Shown here: positions 47,701-59,197 of the stretch, piece by piece
Numbering within the stretch: position 1 is the first letter of the stretch
Layout of the letters: each line of letters starts with the position of its first letter
Assembly (NCBI GenBank): GCA_037039925.1
Contig: JAXRKP010000570.1
Coordinates: forward strand, 107,501 to 171,500
Source: Doris montereyensis
Lineage: Eukaryota > Mollusca > Gastropoda > Nudibranchia > Dorididae
DNA: 64,000 bases
Direction of reading: 5' to 3'
Position numbers and translations under genes: made by a program
The notes under the pieces: model-generated
What the model was told of the DNA's origin: nothing
What the model saw: the letters and a program-made list of their open reading frames with translations, nothing else
The model's database searches: none

Positions 47701-48583
47701 CTGGTCGTCTAATGGGAGAAAACATCCAGAGAGAGAAACATAATGAGAAAAATAAGATTTCAAATTTCAAACATTCCCATTTCAAATTCAACCCAGTCAC
47801 TAACAGTACTTCCACTGAGCAAGAGCACCTTAGAGACTCAAGACGAGGCAAATTTACCAGCTAAGGACTTATAAAAACATTTTTGCTCTACAGCGGAATG
47901 ATAAAGCAGCACAGAGTGTCAAGGAACAGTATTTTAAAAGTATAAGATTTTCTTTTTTTTTAATTTAAAACGACAAAAAATAAAAATGAAATCAGGAAAG
48001 CTTTATACCTGACCTTCCTGAGAATAAAAATGGTGTTTTTAAAAAAATGCCCTTGCAGGTCATTTTGGAATGAGCTGTGACGCATATGGATTGTTATAAG
48101 TGCATCAACGTCCGTGTTCACATGACTTGAGCAAACTCGATACGACTGTATTGAGTCTGTCCTATTCAAAACCAACATTGGGCCTACTTAAACTTTATAT
48201 CATATGGTTAATAGGCCTACACGTTATCAAATAACTCTTTCATAGGCAGAGAATCCATTATTCCTCCAACAAAACTATTGGACGGGTAACAAGCAATGTG
48301 AGGAGATGTTTGTCCTGCATGCAATGCATAGATATTCGTCTTCTGCTTTGCTGCTTATCCTTGTCAGGGATTTTTCCAAAAAATAATTGAAAAGAGATTT
48401 GTTCACACAAACATCACAGAGACAACAGTTATTCAAAATAAACAAGCTGAAGTAACATAACACAATCTGTTATTGAGATATTCCAAATTAAAAATAGTAA
48501 TGTCTTAAAACAAATTACATCTTTGTCCAAGAAACACACACACACACACACATATAAACTGTATGTCGAATTACATTACTCAC

Positions 48584-48648
48584 AATAAGGGGAGGTAAAG
48601 GGGGCCCAGGGAGAAATGGAACCCTTCCATAGCGTTTGATGAGTTCTC
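48584..48648 (-). CDS. GIGYF: GIGYF exon, end of GYF domain
   Basis: 65 bases: two bases, then ELIKRYGRVPFLPGPPLPPL I, donor GTGAGT, acceptor TATTTCAG. The family has DIMKMWGRVPFSPGPAPPP here. Intact. The Gly codon is split with the exon at 49669. Confidence 0.93.
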
Positions 48649-48749
48649 CTGAAATATGAGTGGACAAGGTAGAGTTGGGTTTTTTTTTCAAAAGTTTGGC
48701 TGACAAAGAATAAAGATAAGACAGCGAAATGAACCACAAACTTTTGTTT

Positions 48750-48935
48750 TGTTTCACTGAAATCGACCCTGTCCACTATGTTCAGTGACCTCAGGGTGAA
48801 TTAAGAGCAAAAACCACAAGATGAAAGAAAAGTGAAAGAGCAAAATGAAAGACGTAGGACCTAAGCAACTGCCAACCACCCCACAAATGAAAGACGTAGG
48901 ACCTATCAGCAAGCCGCCAACCACCCCACAAATGA
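48750..48935 (-). mobile_element. SINE family C copy with duplicated head
   Basis: TTTCACTGAAATCGACCCTG TCC, GTGACCTCAGGGTGAATTAA GAGC, then GAAAGACGTAGGACCTA-GCAA-CCGCCAACCACCCCACAAAT twice in a row. Confidence 0.82.
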
Positions 48936-49024
48936 ATCTTAAGCAAACATGGGTAAGACATAAGACAAGAGAGAAGAAAAAATCTCTATAAATCAATATT
49001 TATGATCCAGGTAAAGATAAAGAG

Positions 49025-49372
49025 AAATTTGATGTGATTTGATTTTACCCACATCCACAAATAAGGTGATCTCAGGGTTTTAGTTAGGATTTTTGATTTG
49101 CCCGAGTGCCCTGTAAGCAGCCAATGGATCTTTAACGTGTACAGAATATTGTGATCTGCACATGGGACCTCCTTTATCGTCCGTCTCCAATGGACTAGGT
49201 GTCGATACACCTACCTGACCAGGGAGAGGTGGGGGGGGGGGGGGGGGGGGGGTGGGGGGTAGATTTTGCTGAAAACTCGAGAAAATTTTTCAACCGTTGG
49301 CAGGGCTCAAACCCACTACCTTTTGGCTGAAAGGCCAACACCTTGCCCCTGGACTACTGAGTCCCCGATGAA
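49025..49372 (-). mobile_element. SINE family A, full copy interrupted by poly-G
   Basis: From TTTGATTTTACCCACATCCA CAAATAAGGTGATCTCAGGG to GGCAGGGCTCAAACCCACTA CC and GGCCAACACCTTGCCCCTGG AC. A G-only run of about 20 to 35 bases lies at 49223-49257. Confidence 0.88.
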
Positions 49373-49427
49373 GAGAAAGGAAAACAACTTCACCTAGATT
49401 TTTTAAGTTTGTTGTATTGATATTTTA

Positions 49428-49508
49428 CACATGATGAATTTAGAGGAAACAGCGAAATTTAAGGAAAGAAATAGAATCTACTAATAGCACCCACCAACCG
49501 CCCTCTAG
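49428..49508 (-). mobile_element. SINE family C fragment
   Basis: TTGATATTTTACACATGATG AATTTAGAGGAAACAGCG, AAGAAATAGAATCTACTAAT AGCACCCACCAACCGCCC. Confidence 0.7.
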
Positions 49509-49668
49509 ACTTTGGAGGCTTGAATTCTTTTGATGTACAACGTAACATTATCTCTTCAGAAGAAAAGCACTGTTTTACATTAAGTCCCTCTATGAAAAGA
49601 AAGTATAAATTACACCAACAACAAAAAATAATTAATTATCAGATTTCACAATTCTATGAAATGTTCAC

Positions 49669-49768
49669 CTAATTGTCGGAAGGAATCATCGCAGCTTCTT
49701 TTTGACTATGAGACTCATGGTGAAATATCCAGCACTGAACCATTGAGACATATCTTCACTTAAAGGAC
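49669..49768 (-). CDS. GIGYF: GIGYF exon, core of GYF domain
   Basis: 100 bases: GPLSEDMSQWFSAGYFTMSL IVK, then (one frame on) RSCDDSFRQLG, donor GTGAAC, acceptor CTTGCAG. It carries the domain-defining M-x2-W-x3-GYF residues that line the proline-peptide pocket; Phe of GPF is Leu. One surplus A in GTCAAAAAGAAGC (about 49698) breaks the frame into a TGA as printed. The preceding exon also needs one base for Gly of GPL. Confidence 0.92.
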
Positions 49769-49984
49769 CTGCAAGGAGATATCATCATCATATTAATATT
49801 TCAACTGACTACAAGCCCAATCCATTCACTTATTATAACTTGACCTAAAGGACACAACATTCACTAAAACGTGCCTCAAGTATTCCTTTCTACACGTTGA
49901 AATGCACTTTCATCCCATATCTTCAAAGCAGCTTACATGATGAGTTTAACAAGAAAAGATTTCTTATCTCAATGATAATGACAA

Positions 49985-50295
49985 AGATGCAGATGGATTT
50001 ACAGTCTGTATCCTGCACACAAGTGCAGGCTCACCGACTGTACATCATTTATGCCCCAGCCGGCCATTTCATTCAAAGTCCTCAATTCCCTAGGGGAGCA
50101 TACAGTATACAAGCCTGTTAGGCTGCATGGTACTAACGCTGTGTCAAGATCTTGCCTTCCTATAGCTGGGCACTTATTCACACCTGAGTTAAGTGGAGAG
50201 AGAAGAGCAAAGTACCTTCTTAAGAGTGCAAACATTGTGAAGAAAACCACCTGCACCAGCCTTGGGGTTTGCATCAGTGTCGTAGTGATTACAAG
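49985..50295 (-). mobile_element. SINE family D, inverted copy
   Basis: TACAGTCTGTATCCTGCACA CAAGTGCAGGCTCACC, CCATTTCATTCAAAGTCC, CTCCCC-equivalent GGGGAGCATACAGTATAC, TTCACACCTGAGTTAAGTGG and GTAGTGATTACAAGCTAAC are the reverse complement of the copies at 7685 and 18925. Open frames here belong to the element. Confidence 0.85.
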
Positions 50296-50782
50296 CTAAC
50301 AATACTCCAGTTAAGCTAAAACTGCTCACTCAGATGATGTCTTAAACAACATTCCTAGTCAAATCAAAATGTTAATTCTATAGCTTTCACATTTTTCAAA
50401 ACTTAAATTTCCAATTAAAAGGATTCAATTAAAATGGGACAGGCATTGACCCTCACAAAATGGGTAATGCTGAGAGATTGCTACATATAAGAACATCTAT
50501 CAATGCTGGGAAAATAATCTCCATCATGAGGCCAAAAAAAAAAAAAAAGGTATTCCTGAACAGACTTATCGATCTGGTTGACCCATTCAAAATCAATTTT
50601 CAACAACACGTTATACATCCATTGCTTTAGGGTTACATTTAGCATTTCAGGTTGCACACACCTGGATGTTTGAAGCCCTTCAGCTTTTATGTTTTCTTTT
50701 CAGTGCCTTTTGAGCTTTCCTAGGTCTACTGGGAAAAGTTTATAAACCTTGTTTCAACGTGTTCACAATTCACACAACATAC
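50295..50782. other. GIGYF intron, nothing recognised
   Basis: AT-rich, with a 15-base A run at 50536. Confidence 0.4.
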
Positions 50783-50887
50783 CTTGAGTTCTCCTTGTGG
50801 GTCTCTATAAAACCATTTGTTAGCATTTTCATGTGTAAGTGGCAAGGCTCCTTTTGATACGTCATAATTTGTTTCACTTTTAGCCTG
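50783..50887 (-). CDS. GIGYF: GIGYF exon, start of GYF domain
   Basis: 105 bases: QAKSETNYDVSKGALPLTHE and NANKWFYRDPQGEL, donor GTATGT, acceptor CGTTTCAG. KWFYRDPQGE is the W-x-Y start of the GYF signature (family KWYYKDPQGEIQGPF). The final bases CTCAAG should read as CTCCAAG or similar to give Gln plus one base for the next exon, so one base is probably missing at about 50786. Confidence 0.93.
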
Positions 50888-50889
50888 CT

Positions 50890-52136
50890 GAAACGCAAAA
50901 TAAAAGAATCGCGTTACCAGACTACAGGGTCAGTCAAGATAAAAACAAAAAAGCTTACATAATTAAATTATTTTACTGAACTATTTCCTGAGCAGACGTA
51001 AATCAGTCTTTTAAAGACTGAAACACAATTCTATGAGCATTTTTATTTTTCATGTTCCAATTCAAAATGAGTATGCAATTAACTTCATACGTGTAAAGAA
51101 ATCAAAAATTTAAAAAGTCTCAGTCACAAATTTAATAAAAGTGTTAAATTTACCATGTGTAAAATATTTTGACACTTACATGGTGTCCTCTCGTAGATAT
51201 AAAAAATCAACTGTTTTCTATATTTCCCTCAAAAGATATTTCATAAAATGCTCTGCTAATTCAAGTAGAAAACCGTAATAAAAAGAACTTTGAATTGTAA
51301 AAGATTACAATACCAATCCATCATCTAATCCACAAGAGATTGATAAACATATAAAACAAATCAAATAAAAATAGTAGACCAGCCAACCTCCTCTAGACGA
51401 AATTAGGGAAAACTCAAGACGGAATTCTCAGTACCCATACGCCAGGGAGCCTCTGTGTAGAAATGCATTACTATCTAAGTCCAATGCTTTAATAAATACA
51501 TATGGCAGGTTTCACAAAATGGTCCATCCCCATTTCCCTCTTTTGTCAAAATTTAAATGTCATATTTCCTACAAGTGTTGTATACAATGTTAAAGCTTAG
51601 AACCTGAGGATTTCAGATATATGACGTAAAGAGATAGCAAAGCACTTCGAGGCGAGTAAATCGGCTTTTAAAAGTCATGTTTTTCAGTCAAGGGGCGTAA
51701 CTGTGAAAATACTTGGTCGCGTGCCAATGATGCAATGTTACGCAGTACTGCCCGGGTCTGTCGACCGAGGTTTCCCTGGCATTTATTTAGTGACGCAACG
51801 CTTGGGCATCTGGTTTGGGAGAGTTCCTAGTTCTCAATAAAAGATGAAATCTGTGTTTGTGTTCAGCGACACCTCAGGCATGAAGTCCACGACCAGTTAC
51901 TTACCATTGATGACTAGCGGATTATGTGGATGGACGACAACCAATGCCTTTTTGTCCCAATTTTTTTATATTCTGTGATTACCGCCTTTATACTATCCTT
52001 TTTTTTTTAATATATATTATGGGTTTATCATGTGTGCCATTCTGCTAAAACCGATAAACTTCATGGCTTATATAGCAGTGCGGATGCGATAAGTATAGGC
52101 CGATATTTGCAGGCGATATTTGCCAATGAGATAGTG
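50890..52136. other. GIGYF intron, nothing recognised
   Basis: AT-rich, with a slightly GC-richer patch at 51700-51930. No coding similarity and no known repeat family of this window. Confidence 0.4.
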
Positions 52137-52165
52137 AGAGGAGGGAGGAGAGGGAGGGAGGGAGG

Positions 52166-52218
<53 letters not shown>

Positions 52219-52220
52219 CA
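52137..52220. repeat. (GA)n / (GGGA)n microsatellite
   Basis: GGGA blocks, then GA to 52218. Open frames on both strands here are repeat translations. Confidence 0.93.
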
Positions 52221-52878
52221 AAAGAAAAAAAAAACGCAACAACAGCATCAAGAACCCAATCGAAAGAAAGCAATTTTGCCAACAATGTTTTTCCCTCCGT
52301 AGCACCCGCCCTTAGTCCCACCAGCATTCGAACCTGTTGTCCCCATCCCCGATTATTTAGTCACATAGAGCGCCATGAAAGCGTTCAAAATCTTGTGTTC
52401 TTTATCGATCGATAATTGTTTTGCGGATTACAGGGACGGAATTGGAGTGGTAGCTGAAAATCTTAAACTCTACTTGAACCTGTGCCATTAGTATTTTCTC
52501 TCTCTCTCTTGTCTAATAACGTTGTTATTAATATTTTATCGCACTTTTCATTTCTTAGTGAAATTCTGTCTCTCTTAATCGTTTTCTGGAAAATGTCGGC
52601 AGTTTTGGGATGTCGGGAACAGGGCATTCAAATCGGGAATTTCCCATATTTCGGGAAGGTTGGCAGGTCCGAAATAGCCAACTTCTTGACTTCTACTTCA
52701 CAAATTTTCATGAGTCACGACTCTTATGATCTCAAAGACTTGAAAAAAAAACCAGTAACTTTGATAACTAAACATAAAATAAAATACATAAAAAAAACTA
52801 AAAAACTTCAAATTCAAGATTTAATACAACACAACAACAAAAGTATTTATTAATCTTTGAGAAAGAAAAAGGACTTAC

Positions 52879-53115
52879 TGAGCGACCAGTCATTTCCGCT
52901 AAAAGATTCTGCAACGATTTCTCCATGTCTAACAAATTTTCGTTTACAGTCCTCGTCACTGGATTCGCTTTGGAAGTTGATAAATCTGGCAGAGAGAAGC
53001 TTTCTGGTGTGGCGGCAGAAGAGTGCTGCGACAAGGCATCTGTATCACTGAGCTGAGCTGGAGATCCGGTGGATGCGTGCGAGTCCATAGACTTTAGGGT
53101 GCCACCACTCTCAGA
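52879..53115 (-). CDS. GIGYF: GIGYF exon before the GYF domain
   Basis: 79 codons: SESGGTLKSMDSHASTGSPA, QLSDTDALSQHSSAATPESF, SLPDLSTSKANPVTRTVNEN, LLDMEKSLQNLLAEMTGRS, donor GTAAGT in phase 0 with QAKSET. It is Ser/Thr-rich and likely disordered. The end matches the family helix before GYF. The acceptor is GTTGAG (53116-53117) if phase with 54456 is kept; a stronger CCAG lies five bases upstream (53121-53122). Intact. Confidence 0.88.
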
Positions 53116-53529
53116 CTCAACTGGTCACAAAAGAATGAACAGGGGAGGCATGTTTTTTCAAAAGCATTTATGATTAGGCTTTATTATCGAAGTCATGCAA
53201 AACACTATACACTTTGATTACAGACAAACTTGAATCATAAGGATAGCATTATATATTTATTTAATCTGTTTATAAGATTATTTTTCATAACCTATAAATC
53301 ATATATACTTCAACAGTGATCGTATTTGGGGAATGTGAAAGCATCTGTGAAACATGTTTTAAAGCACAACTTGGGTGAAACAAGATATGACTCTACTACT
53401 GCCGATCTCTTGCCTTCAGCAGACAAAAGGCTCTGACCTTCACAGGCTTCACTTTTGCCACATAAGGATAAGAACCTACTCAAAAAGAATTAAGATCAGC
53501 TTAAGTATATGGCTCAAACCAAAAAAACA

Positions 53530-53790
53530 TCACACTAATACAAACCTGACTGCTTGCTGTTGCAACGGTCAGGAGTGTCGTGGCACTGACAGGGTCCAGG
53601 GCTTGAAGAGCGCCGTTGACCCATCCTTCAAGCTGTCAGTGCCATTTTGTGCTCTCACCGGGACAGCATCTCTTTCCAGGAATTTTCGGAACGTTGGAGT
53701 GACCAGGAGGTGGTTTGGAGTGATTGAGGGCGCCGCCGTCCCTCTTCTTTGTCCTCATGCTGTTGACAAGATTTGAAGAGAATTTCATTT
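53530..53790 (-). other. GC-richer patch with open frames, unassigned
   Basis: On the minus strand one frame is open for about 60 codons. It includes TPTFRKFLERDAVPVRAQNG and ALFKPWTLSVPRHS. Another frame has LEGWVNGALQALDPVSATTL between an ACAG and a CAG|GTTTGT. GC is visibly above the surrounding intron. I do not recognise it; a retroelement remnant or a cryptic exon are both possible. Confidence 0.3.
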
Positions 53791-53815
53791 ATATTGTTTT
53801 TCTTTTAACTCTTTA

Positions 53816-54054
53816 TACAGTGGTGTCCGCCTAAGAACCTGGTCCTCGGGAGACAGAAACAGCGTGTTCTTAGGCAGACCAGATTCTAAGGTGAATTCCT
53901 ACATGCCTTGCATCCTAGCTTCATTACTCATATATTATTTTGTATTGGGGGGGGGGGTGTCTTAAGGAGGTAGTTTCATATAAGAAAAACTCTGTTGCAT
54001 GGAAATAATGAGTTCTTAGAGCGGACCGGGTTCTCAGGCCTACACCACTGTATT
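53816..54054. mobile_element. TIR element (MITE), pogo/Tigger-like ends, about 235 bp
   Basis: The left end CAGTGGTGTCCGCCTAAGAA CCTGGTCC matches the inverse of the right end, CAGTGGTGTAGGCCTGAGAA CCCGGTCCGC. It is flanked by TATA on the left and TATTA on the right, consistent with a TA target duplication. The interior has no coding capacity and a poly-G run at 53948. CAGTGG termini with TA duplication fit Tc/mariner-superfamily, pogo-like non-autonomous elements. Confidence 0.8.
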
Positions 54055-54455
54055 ACATTTTTTTTAAAACATACTTTCACCTTCACTCAACAGCTACAAA
54101 TAAAGCACATGTACGACATAGTGACAAATGAAGACACGTCATTTCAGAATTTTAGGTGTGATTATTCATGTCTCTTTCTTTTTTGTAACCCATGTGGCAC
54201 TACCATCGTGTGTTCGTGATTCCCTTTGCCTGCACGTCACTATGCAAAGTTTCCTGGGCCCAATGGCTGGTTTGTGTCTTTCTTTGATATAACAAACTTA
54301 ATCGCGATTCCAATGGGACAAGGATAGCTTGTTTCATTTGAACCCCTGAGTGAAGAATTGAACTGTTCATAGACTGGTAAATCTGATGTTGATTAAGCAA
54401 ACTAATATTTGTTTTGGTCTTGACTGTGGGAATGAGAAAAGTTTTGATTACTTAC

Positions 54456-54518
54456 ATTTTCATTTCTTTCCTTCAGCACTTTTGATACATCTTGATTGTC
54501 TAGAGAACCTCTTCCTCC
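54456..54518 (-). CDS. GIGYF: GIGYF exon, small
   Basis: 21 codons, phase 0: GGRGSLDNQDVSKVLKERNE N, donor GTAAGT, acceptor TGTTTTTAAG. It is placed here by order, phase and good splice sites; the similarity itself is weak. Confidence 0.7.
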
Positions 54519-54979
54519 CTTAAAAACACAATTAAAAAGAATGATACCTTTACATCATGAGAAACATTTTCCTCTTCGATAAAAACAGTTTAGAATGTAG
54601 CTTTATTCTAGCAGCAGAGCAGGCATCAAATATGACAAAATCCGTCTTATGGTGGAAATGTTCTAAATGCGTTTATTTGCATAAATTGATAGCCCTATGT
54701 GTTTTGTAGCATTTTAAACTTTATTTGGTGAAAATTGGTTGAATTTTGTGAAATCAAAACAAAAATTGTTGGAAAAATTTCAAGAACGCAGGAATCCTCT
54801 CCTTTTTTAAATTGCATTCAAAGATTTTCTTTTGATTAAAGAGTTTTCAGCTATGCGCTAAAAATACCTTTTAAACACGTTTTACGCACTTTCAAGGCAA
54901 AATATTTCATCGGGGTGTTCAAAAATCAGTTAAGTCTACAGCTAATGGTGTACAGAATAATAAAAAGTAAGAAAAAATT

Positions 54980-55338
54980 TCTTCATTCAATGCCATTACC
55001 ACCCATAGAGCCAGAGCGTATCCCAGTTTCTGCAGGGTGTAGCGGAACAGGTGATTATAATCACCTCCTGGACAGGACGCTAGATTGACACATGTTGTTT
55101 TTACTACTAGGAACAGGTGATTATAATCACCTCCTGGACAGGACGCTAGATTGACACGTGTTTTTTTTACTACTAGGCTAATAGTTGTACCCATTTGCAT
55201 CTAGGGCAAGTGAGGAAAATGCCCGTTAAACGTCGTTCTCAAGGAACACAATGTCTGACCTAGCTTTGATAGGATTCAAACCCACGACCTCATGATCCGA
55301 AGTCCAGCAGCCTAACCATTCGACCACCAGAGCCACCA
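54980..55338 (-). mobile_element. SINE family B, full copy with 62-bp internal duplication
   Basis: GGAACAGGTGATTATAATCA CCTCCTGGACAGGACGCTAG ATTGACAC is present twice (55042-55100, 55111-55160). The head GATAGGATTCAAACCCACGA CC carries the B-box-like part on the minus strand. Confidence 0.87.
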
Positions 55339-55339
55339 T

Positions 55340-56565
55340 AAATAACAAGTACACAATACTAATAAATACAGTCCAACTTGCCGGGCCAACAGATATAGTT
55401 TGAGGAATCGGTGATTCCGGGGAACATGTGAATGCATGAGGCGACAAGAGACATTACCTCCACAGGGTACTTAATGACCTCCTTTACAAGACTATCATCA
55501 CCGACTTATTTTCTTTCATGAAAATTCTGCTAGGGCATTGAAAGACAGGAAAGGCCGTGAACCTATTGCATCATTGCGGGTCAACCTTACACCGAGTCAC
55601 CCTTTAAGGGGAAAGGCGGTACAAGGAGACCTTTTTTGCCTAATATTGCATTTAATTGCAGATTCTTTTGTCAAATTAATGTGAAAGGATAACACAACGA
55701 TGTCTAAGGCAAAATTTCCAATTTTTAAGCTATGTTGCCATGGTAACGCTCAAAAACACCCGCCATCTTTGATTTTTTTGCAAACTTCGGGTCCATATTT
55801 CACAATCACTGTGGGTTCAATTTGTTTGTAATTTGCAAAGGATGTTTACACTGGCCTCCTCTCAATTTTGTCACGCCACTTTTGCAACAACAAAAACAAA
55901 GAGAACAAATTTTATAATTTTTTAGTTTTATAATGTCAACATGTAGCGAAAATACGCATTTTTCATACCAAAAAAATCCTTTAAAATTTTTTACAAAAAA
56001 ACGCCGCTGACAAACTGAAGACATGAATAACTGACATAAGATTATATAGTTTGAATGAAATATGATGGACTTGTATCTGAGATAAATAAGTAATAAAAAA
56101 CACAGTTTTGAAAAAAAGCAGAAATAGCAGAAAAAGTGAAATTTCTAACCAAAACGGCCTTCTAAACAATTCCAGCGCCATAGGACGGTTTCCTTCTATT
56201 TCTGTACGTTTTTTTCAAGTCTTATTTTCTTGCTTCTCTCATCTTCGCCTTGCATTCTTTCATATTTTCCGCCACCACATAGTCATTATGTCGGAGTCTT
56301 TTTTATCTCGTTGCCTGGCAAGGCGGTAAATGTGGGAATTTTCGTCTCGGCGGGGACTCGCAATGCCTTCAACGGACAATATTACATCAAACAAAGCTCT
56401 GTTGACCGACAGTAACTGCCGTGCTATCAACCGATATGCATGAAGGGTCGGGTAAAGGAGATGAACAGGAGGAGCGGGGCGTTGACATCAAAGGCCAGTG
56501 GTCCAGCAGTACAGACTGTTACATTATCATTACTACTAGTGTTGGTGAATGTGAAGGTGGGTACA
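55340..56565. other. GIGYF intron, nothing recognised
   Basis: Mixed composition. Open frames at 56108-56650 lack similarity and splice context. Confidence 0.4.
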
Positions 56566-56569
56566 GGGG

Positions 56570-56702
56570 ATACAGGTGGAGGAAAGGTTGACAAACGGAG
56601 TGGGAATGGTGGTGGTTGTCAATGTTGTGGAGGTGGGAAAGGTTGACAAATTCGACGGGCGGAGTGGGAATGGTGGTGGTTGTCAATGTTGTGCGAGCAC
56701 TA
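56570..56702. repeat. about 68-bp direct duplication
   Basis: GGAAAGGTTGACAAA... CGGAGTGGGAATGGTGGTGG TTGTCAATGTTGTG occurs twice in tandem; the second copy has a 10-base insertion. Confidence 0.85.
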
Positions 56703-57699
56703 CAGTACTATTACTACTACTACTAGATGAAAGAAAGGATCGACAAGCACATTGTCATCAGCTCATGTATTTCCTCACTAATTTCAATAGCAGGATCAAT
56801 TATTCTATGTTTTAGCACGCACCTCTGCAAGTTGTTTACGACAAGATTTTGGATTGACAGGTTCATGTTTTGGCATCATGAAAATAGAGATCTTACACAC
56901 TTTTCTTGTAAACAATAAAAAGTCACAAAATGAAACTTACTGTCTTTGAATGATGAAAGACAACTTATCAATAAAGAAAATACTGCATATAAAAACCAAT
57001 ACCTAGTTTTGACACTGTGACAACAACTATAGATGACAATAAAAGTAGTAACGGTATTCAAATAAATCACAACTGCAATCACGTGCTGATATGTAAACGA
57101 GTATTATTAGTAGCGGAAAGCGAAAGTATGCTGAAGATGTGGGAAACAAAACACGGCAGTGGAGAAACTGGTTGCCGATTGGGTGCCAGGGGCAGCGGAA
57201 GCCTAAAATTGAGACATCCGACCATCTGTAAAACCGAATGTAGCCATGACCATATAAGGGGAGATGAGCCTTTGAACACACCGATTGACATCAAGCAATG
57301 GAAAAATTATTATAAAATAAAGGCGTTTGATTGGATGTGGGTCACTGTATGATAGGGGATAGTGCAAGCTTTCCAAAGGGCACGGGCAGATCCATTTTAT
57401 TGTAGGGGGTGAATGAGTTATTTAGGCTACTCAAATGAAAGGCTATTTGTATGTTCTTCTACAGGATTTTCTCAAAAAGTAGTAGTGTGGGTCACTTTCA
57501 AATGCCGTTTTTTTTTATCAAAAGGAGGTGAATTTATCATAAAAGACTTACAAGTACTGAAGGGAAACAGAGATGAGTTGAACTGAATGAAAATGCCATC
57601 ACCCCAATTTTGATACTTTGACCCAAAATCACCCATTCCAGGTGCCGCCTTTCGCCTTAAGCAACCCAAAATTGCTCTGGATCGAGTTCATTTTTTTGC

Positions 57700-57845
57700 T
57701 TGTTTCATTGAAATTTACCCTGTCCACCATTGCGATTATCTCAGGGTGAATTAAGAGCAAACAGCCAAGATGAAAGACAAGTGAAAAGAAGGGGGAAGGA
57801 AAGAAGTAAGACCTACCAGTAACTGCACCCGCCAACTAGTTAACG
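57700..57845 (-). mobile_element. SINE family C copy
   Basis: GTTTCATTGAAATTTACCCT GTCCACCATTGCGATTATCT CAGGGTGAATTAAGAGCAAA CAGCCAAGATGAAAGACAAG and the head AGTAAGACCTACCAGTAACT GCACCCGCCAACT. A good full-length example. Confidence 0.85.
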
Positions 57846-58033
57846 CTCAGTTTCGCCAAGTTGAGTTGATGATACATAAAATCCTTCCAAAAGACAAATT
57901 CTAATAAATCAAAAATCCTTTTTTTTTTAGGCAAGAGATAATTTTTTATGCTCCCTATTTTATTCATCGTAAAGATATGAAAGCATCTACTTAAAATATG
58001 AAGAATTTGTTATCTAAAAATAAGAAAGCTCAC

Positions 58034-58116
58034 CGGTTTCATTGCCACAAACATTCCACTGGAATCAAAGGTTCCCGGATCGTCTTCAATATCATCTTGC
58101 ACCCACTCTGGTACTT
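58034..58116 (-). CDS. GIGYF: GIGYF exon with PEW...TFDSSG motif
   Basis: 83 bases: two bases finishing Glu, then VPEWVQDDIEDDPGTFDSSG MFVAMKP, donor GTGAGC, acceptor TTGTTCAG. It matches the family's SLPEWCLEDAEEEMGTFDSS GAF, the region reported to contact DDX6/Me31B-type helicases. Intact. Phase fits 59060. Confidence 0.95.
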
Positions 58117-58119
58117 CTG

Positions 58120-59059
58120 AACAAAACAAAATAACATAGGGTTAAATTCATTTTACTTACTTGACTAAAACCAATTAAACCAGCACATTTTACTAGATAT
58201 CTACAAGACAAACTATATTCATCAACTTGAGAATAAAGTCACAAAATTGAAATACGAAAACCCGTTCCCATCCTTATTCCTTCGCTCCCCCTGTCTCGTG
58301 CCCCAATGTGACGCCCCATCAATCACAATCCCTGAGCCATCTAAACAGACCCTTTGACCTTGAAGATTGCTGCTTGCCGGCACGAGCCCGGCACAAACGT
58401 TTGAAACTTATACTTGCATCATCTACGAATGAATTGTTATAACATTGTACGCAACGATGTTACTTTTCTATACTCTCAAACTACAAATATTTCTCTGCCA
58501 TTTAGAAATTTAAAAATCACAAACGTTTTATACTTTATTGACAAGCCTGACCAAGAGACATGCGTTGGTAGTATATTCGCCAAGGTCGGCAGGTCAATAA
58601 AGTTGTAGTAAAGTTTGCAGCTATGTTATAAAACCGCCGACTCACAGGAACAGCGTCTAAAACACGATTTTCACTTATCACACACAAGCGTTTCTTTTAG
58701 CTAGGACAATTTGAGGAGATTTGACCACAATATTTTAAACCGTTAAGAGTCTAGACTCACACACTAGTAGTCATTGGCATATCTTTAAACTGACATAAAA
58801 ATGATACTAAAATGACCAAAAAAATCTAAATAATTGTTTTCTAATAGTTTAAACACCCGGCAATGGGATTACATGCATCGGTCCAGTTTTCTTTACAACT
58901 TAACTTGTCCCCCTTTCTTAGATGTCACGCATTCAACCTGCAGCTTGCAGATGATACTATGAGGAGGGCTTAAGTCTACTTGGCGGAAATATACTGATGA
59001 ATACTAGCCCTGAAGAAAAGACTGAACCCCTTGAGGAAAGTATATATGGAACCTCTCAC
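58120..59059. other. GIGYF intron, nothing recognised
   Basis: No repeat family of this window and no coding similarity. Confidence 0.4.
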
Positions 59060-59197
59060 CATCATTTTCGTAAGACTCGCTGATCTTTTGCGAGCCCCTC
59101 GTATCTGATTCAGCATCTCTGTATTTGAGTGATGGCCTGCGATCTTCATAATTCAAATATTCCTGCTGGTCACGCCAAGTAGGGCGTCCTGATGGAC
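59060..59197 (-). CDS. GIGYF: GIGYF exon, N-terminal charged region
   Basis: 138 bases: two bases for Gly, then PSGRPTWRDQQEYLNYEDRR and PSLKYRDAESDTRGSQKISE SYEND plus one base, donor GTGAGA, acceptor TTTTTCAAG. Arg/Asp-rich as in the family region before the LPEW motif. Intact, with phases matching both sides. Confidence 0.88.

Noticed and set aside
49985..50299. Overlapping 74-91-residue frames on both strands
   Set aside because: They fall wholly inside an inverted SINE family D copy.
53375..53776. 133-residue plus-strand frame
   Set aside because: No recognisable domain, and antisense to the unassigned GC-richer patch; not supported as a gene.
57017..57352. 111-residue plus-strand frame
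   Set aside because: Antisense frames of similar length cover the same DNA, and no motif is recognisable. Probably chance.
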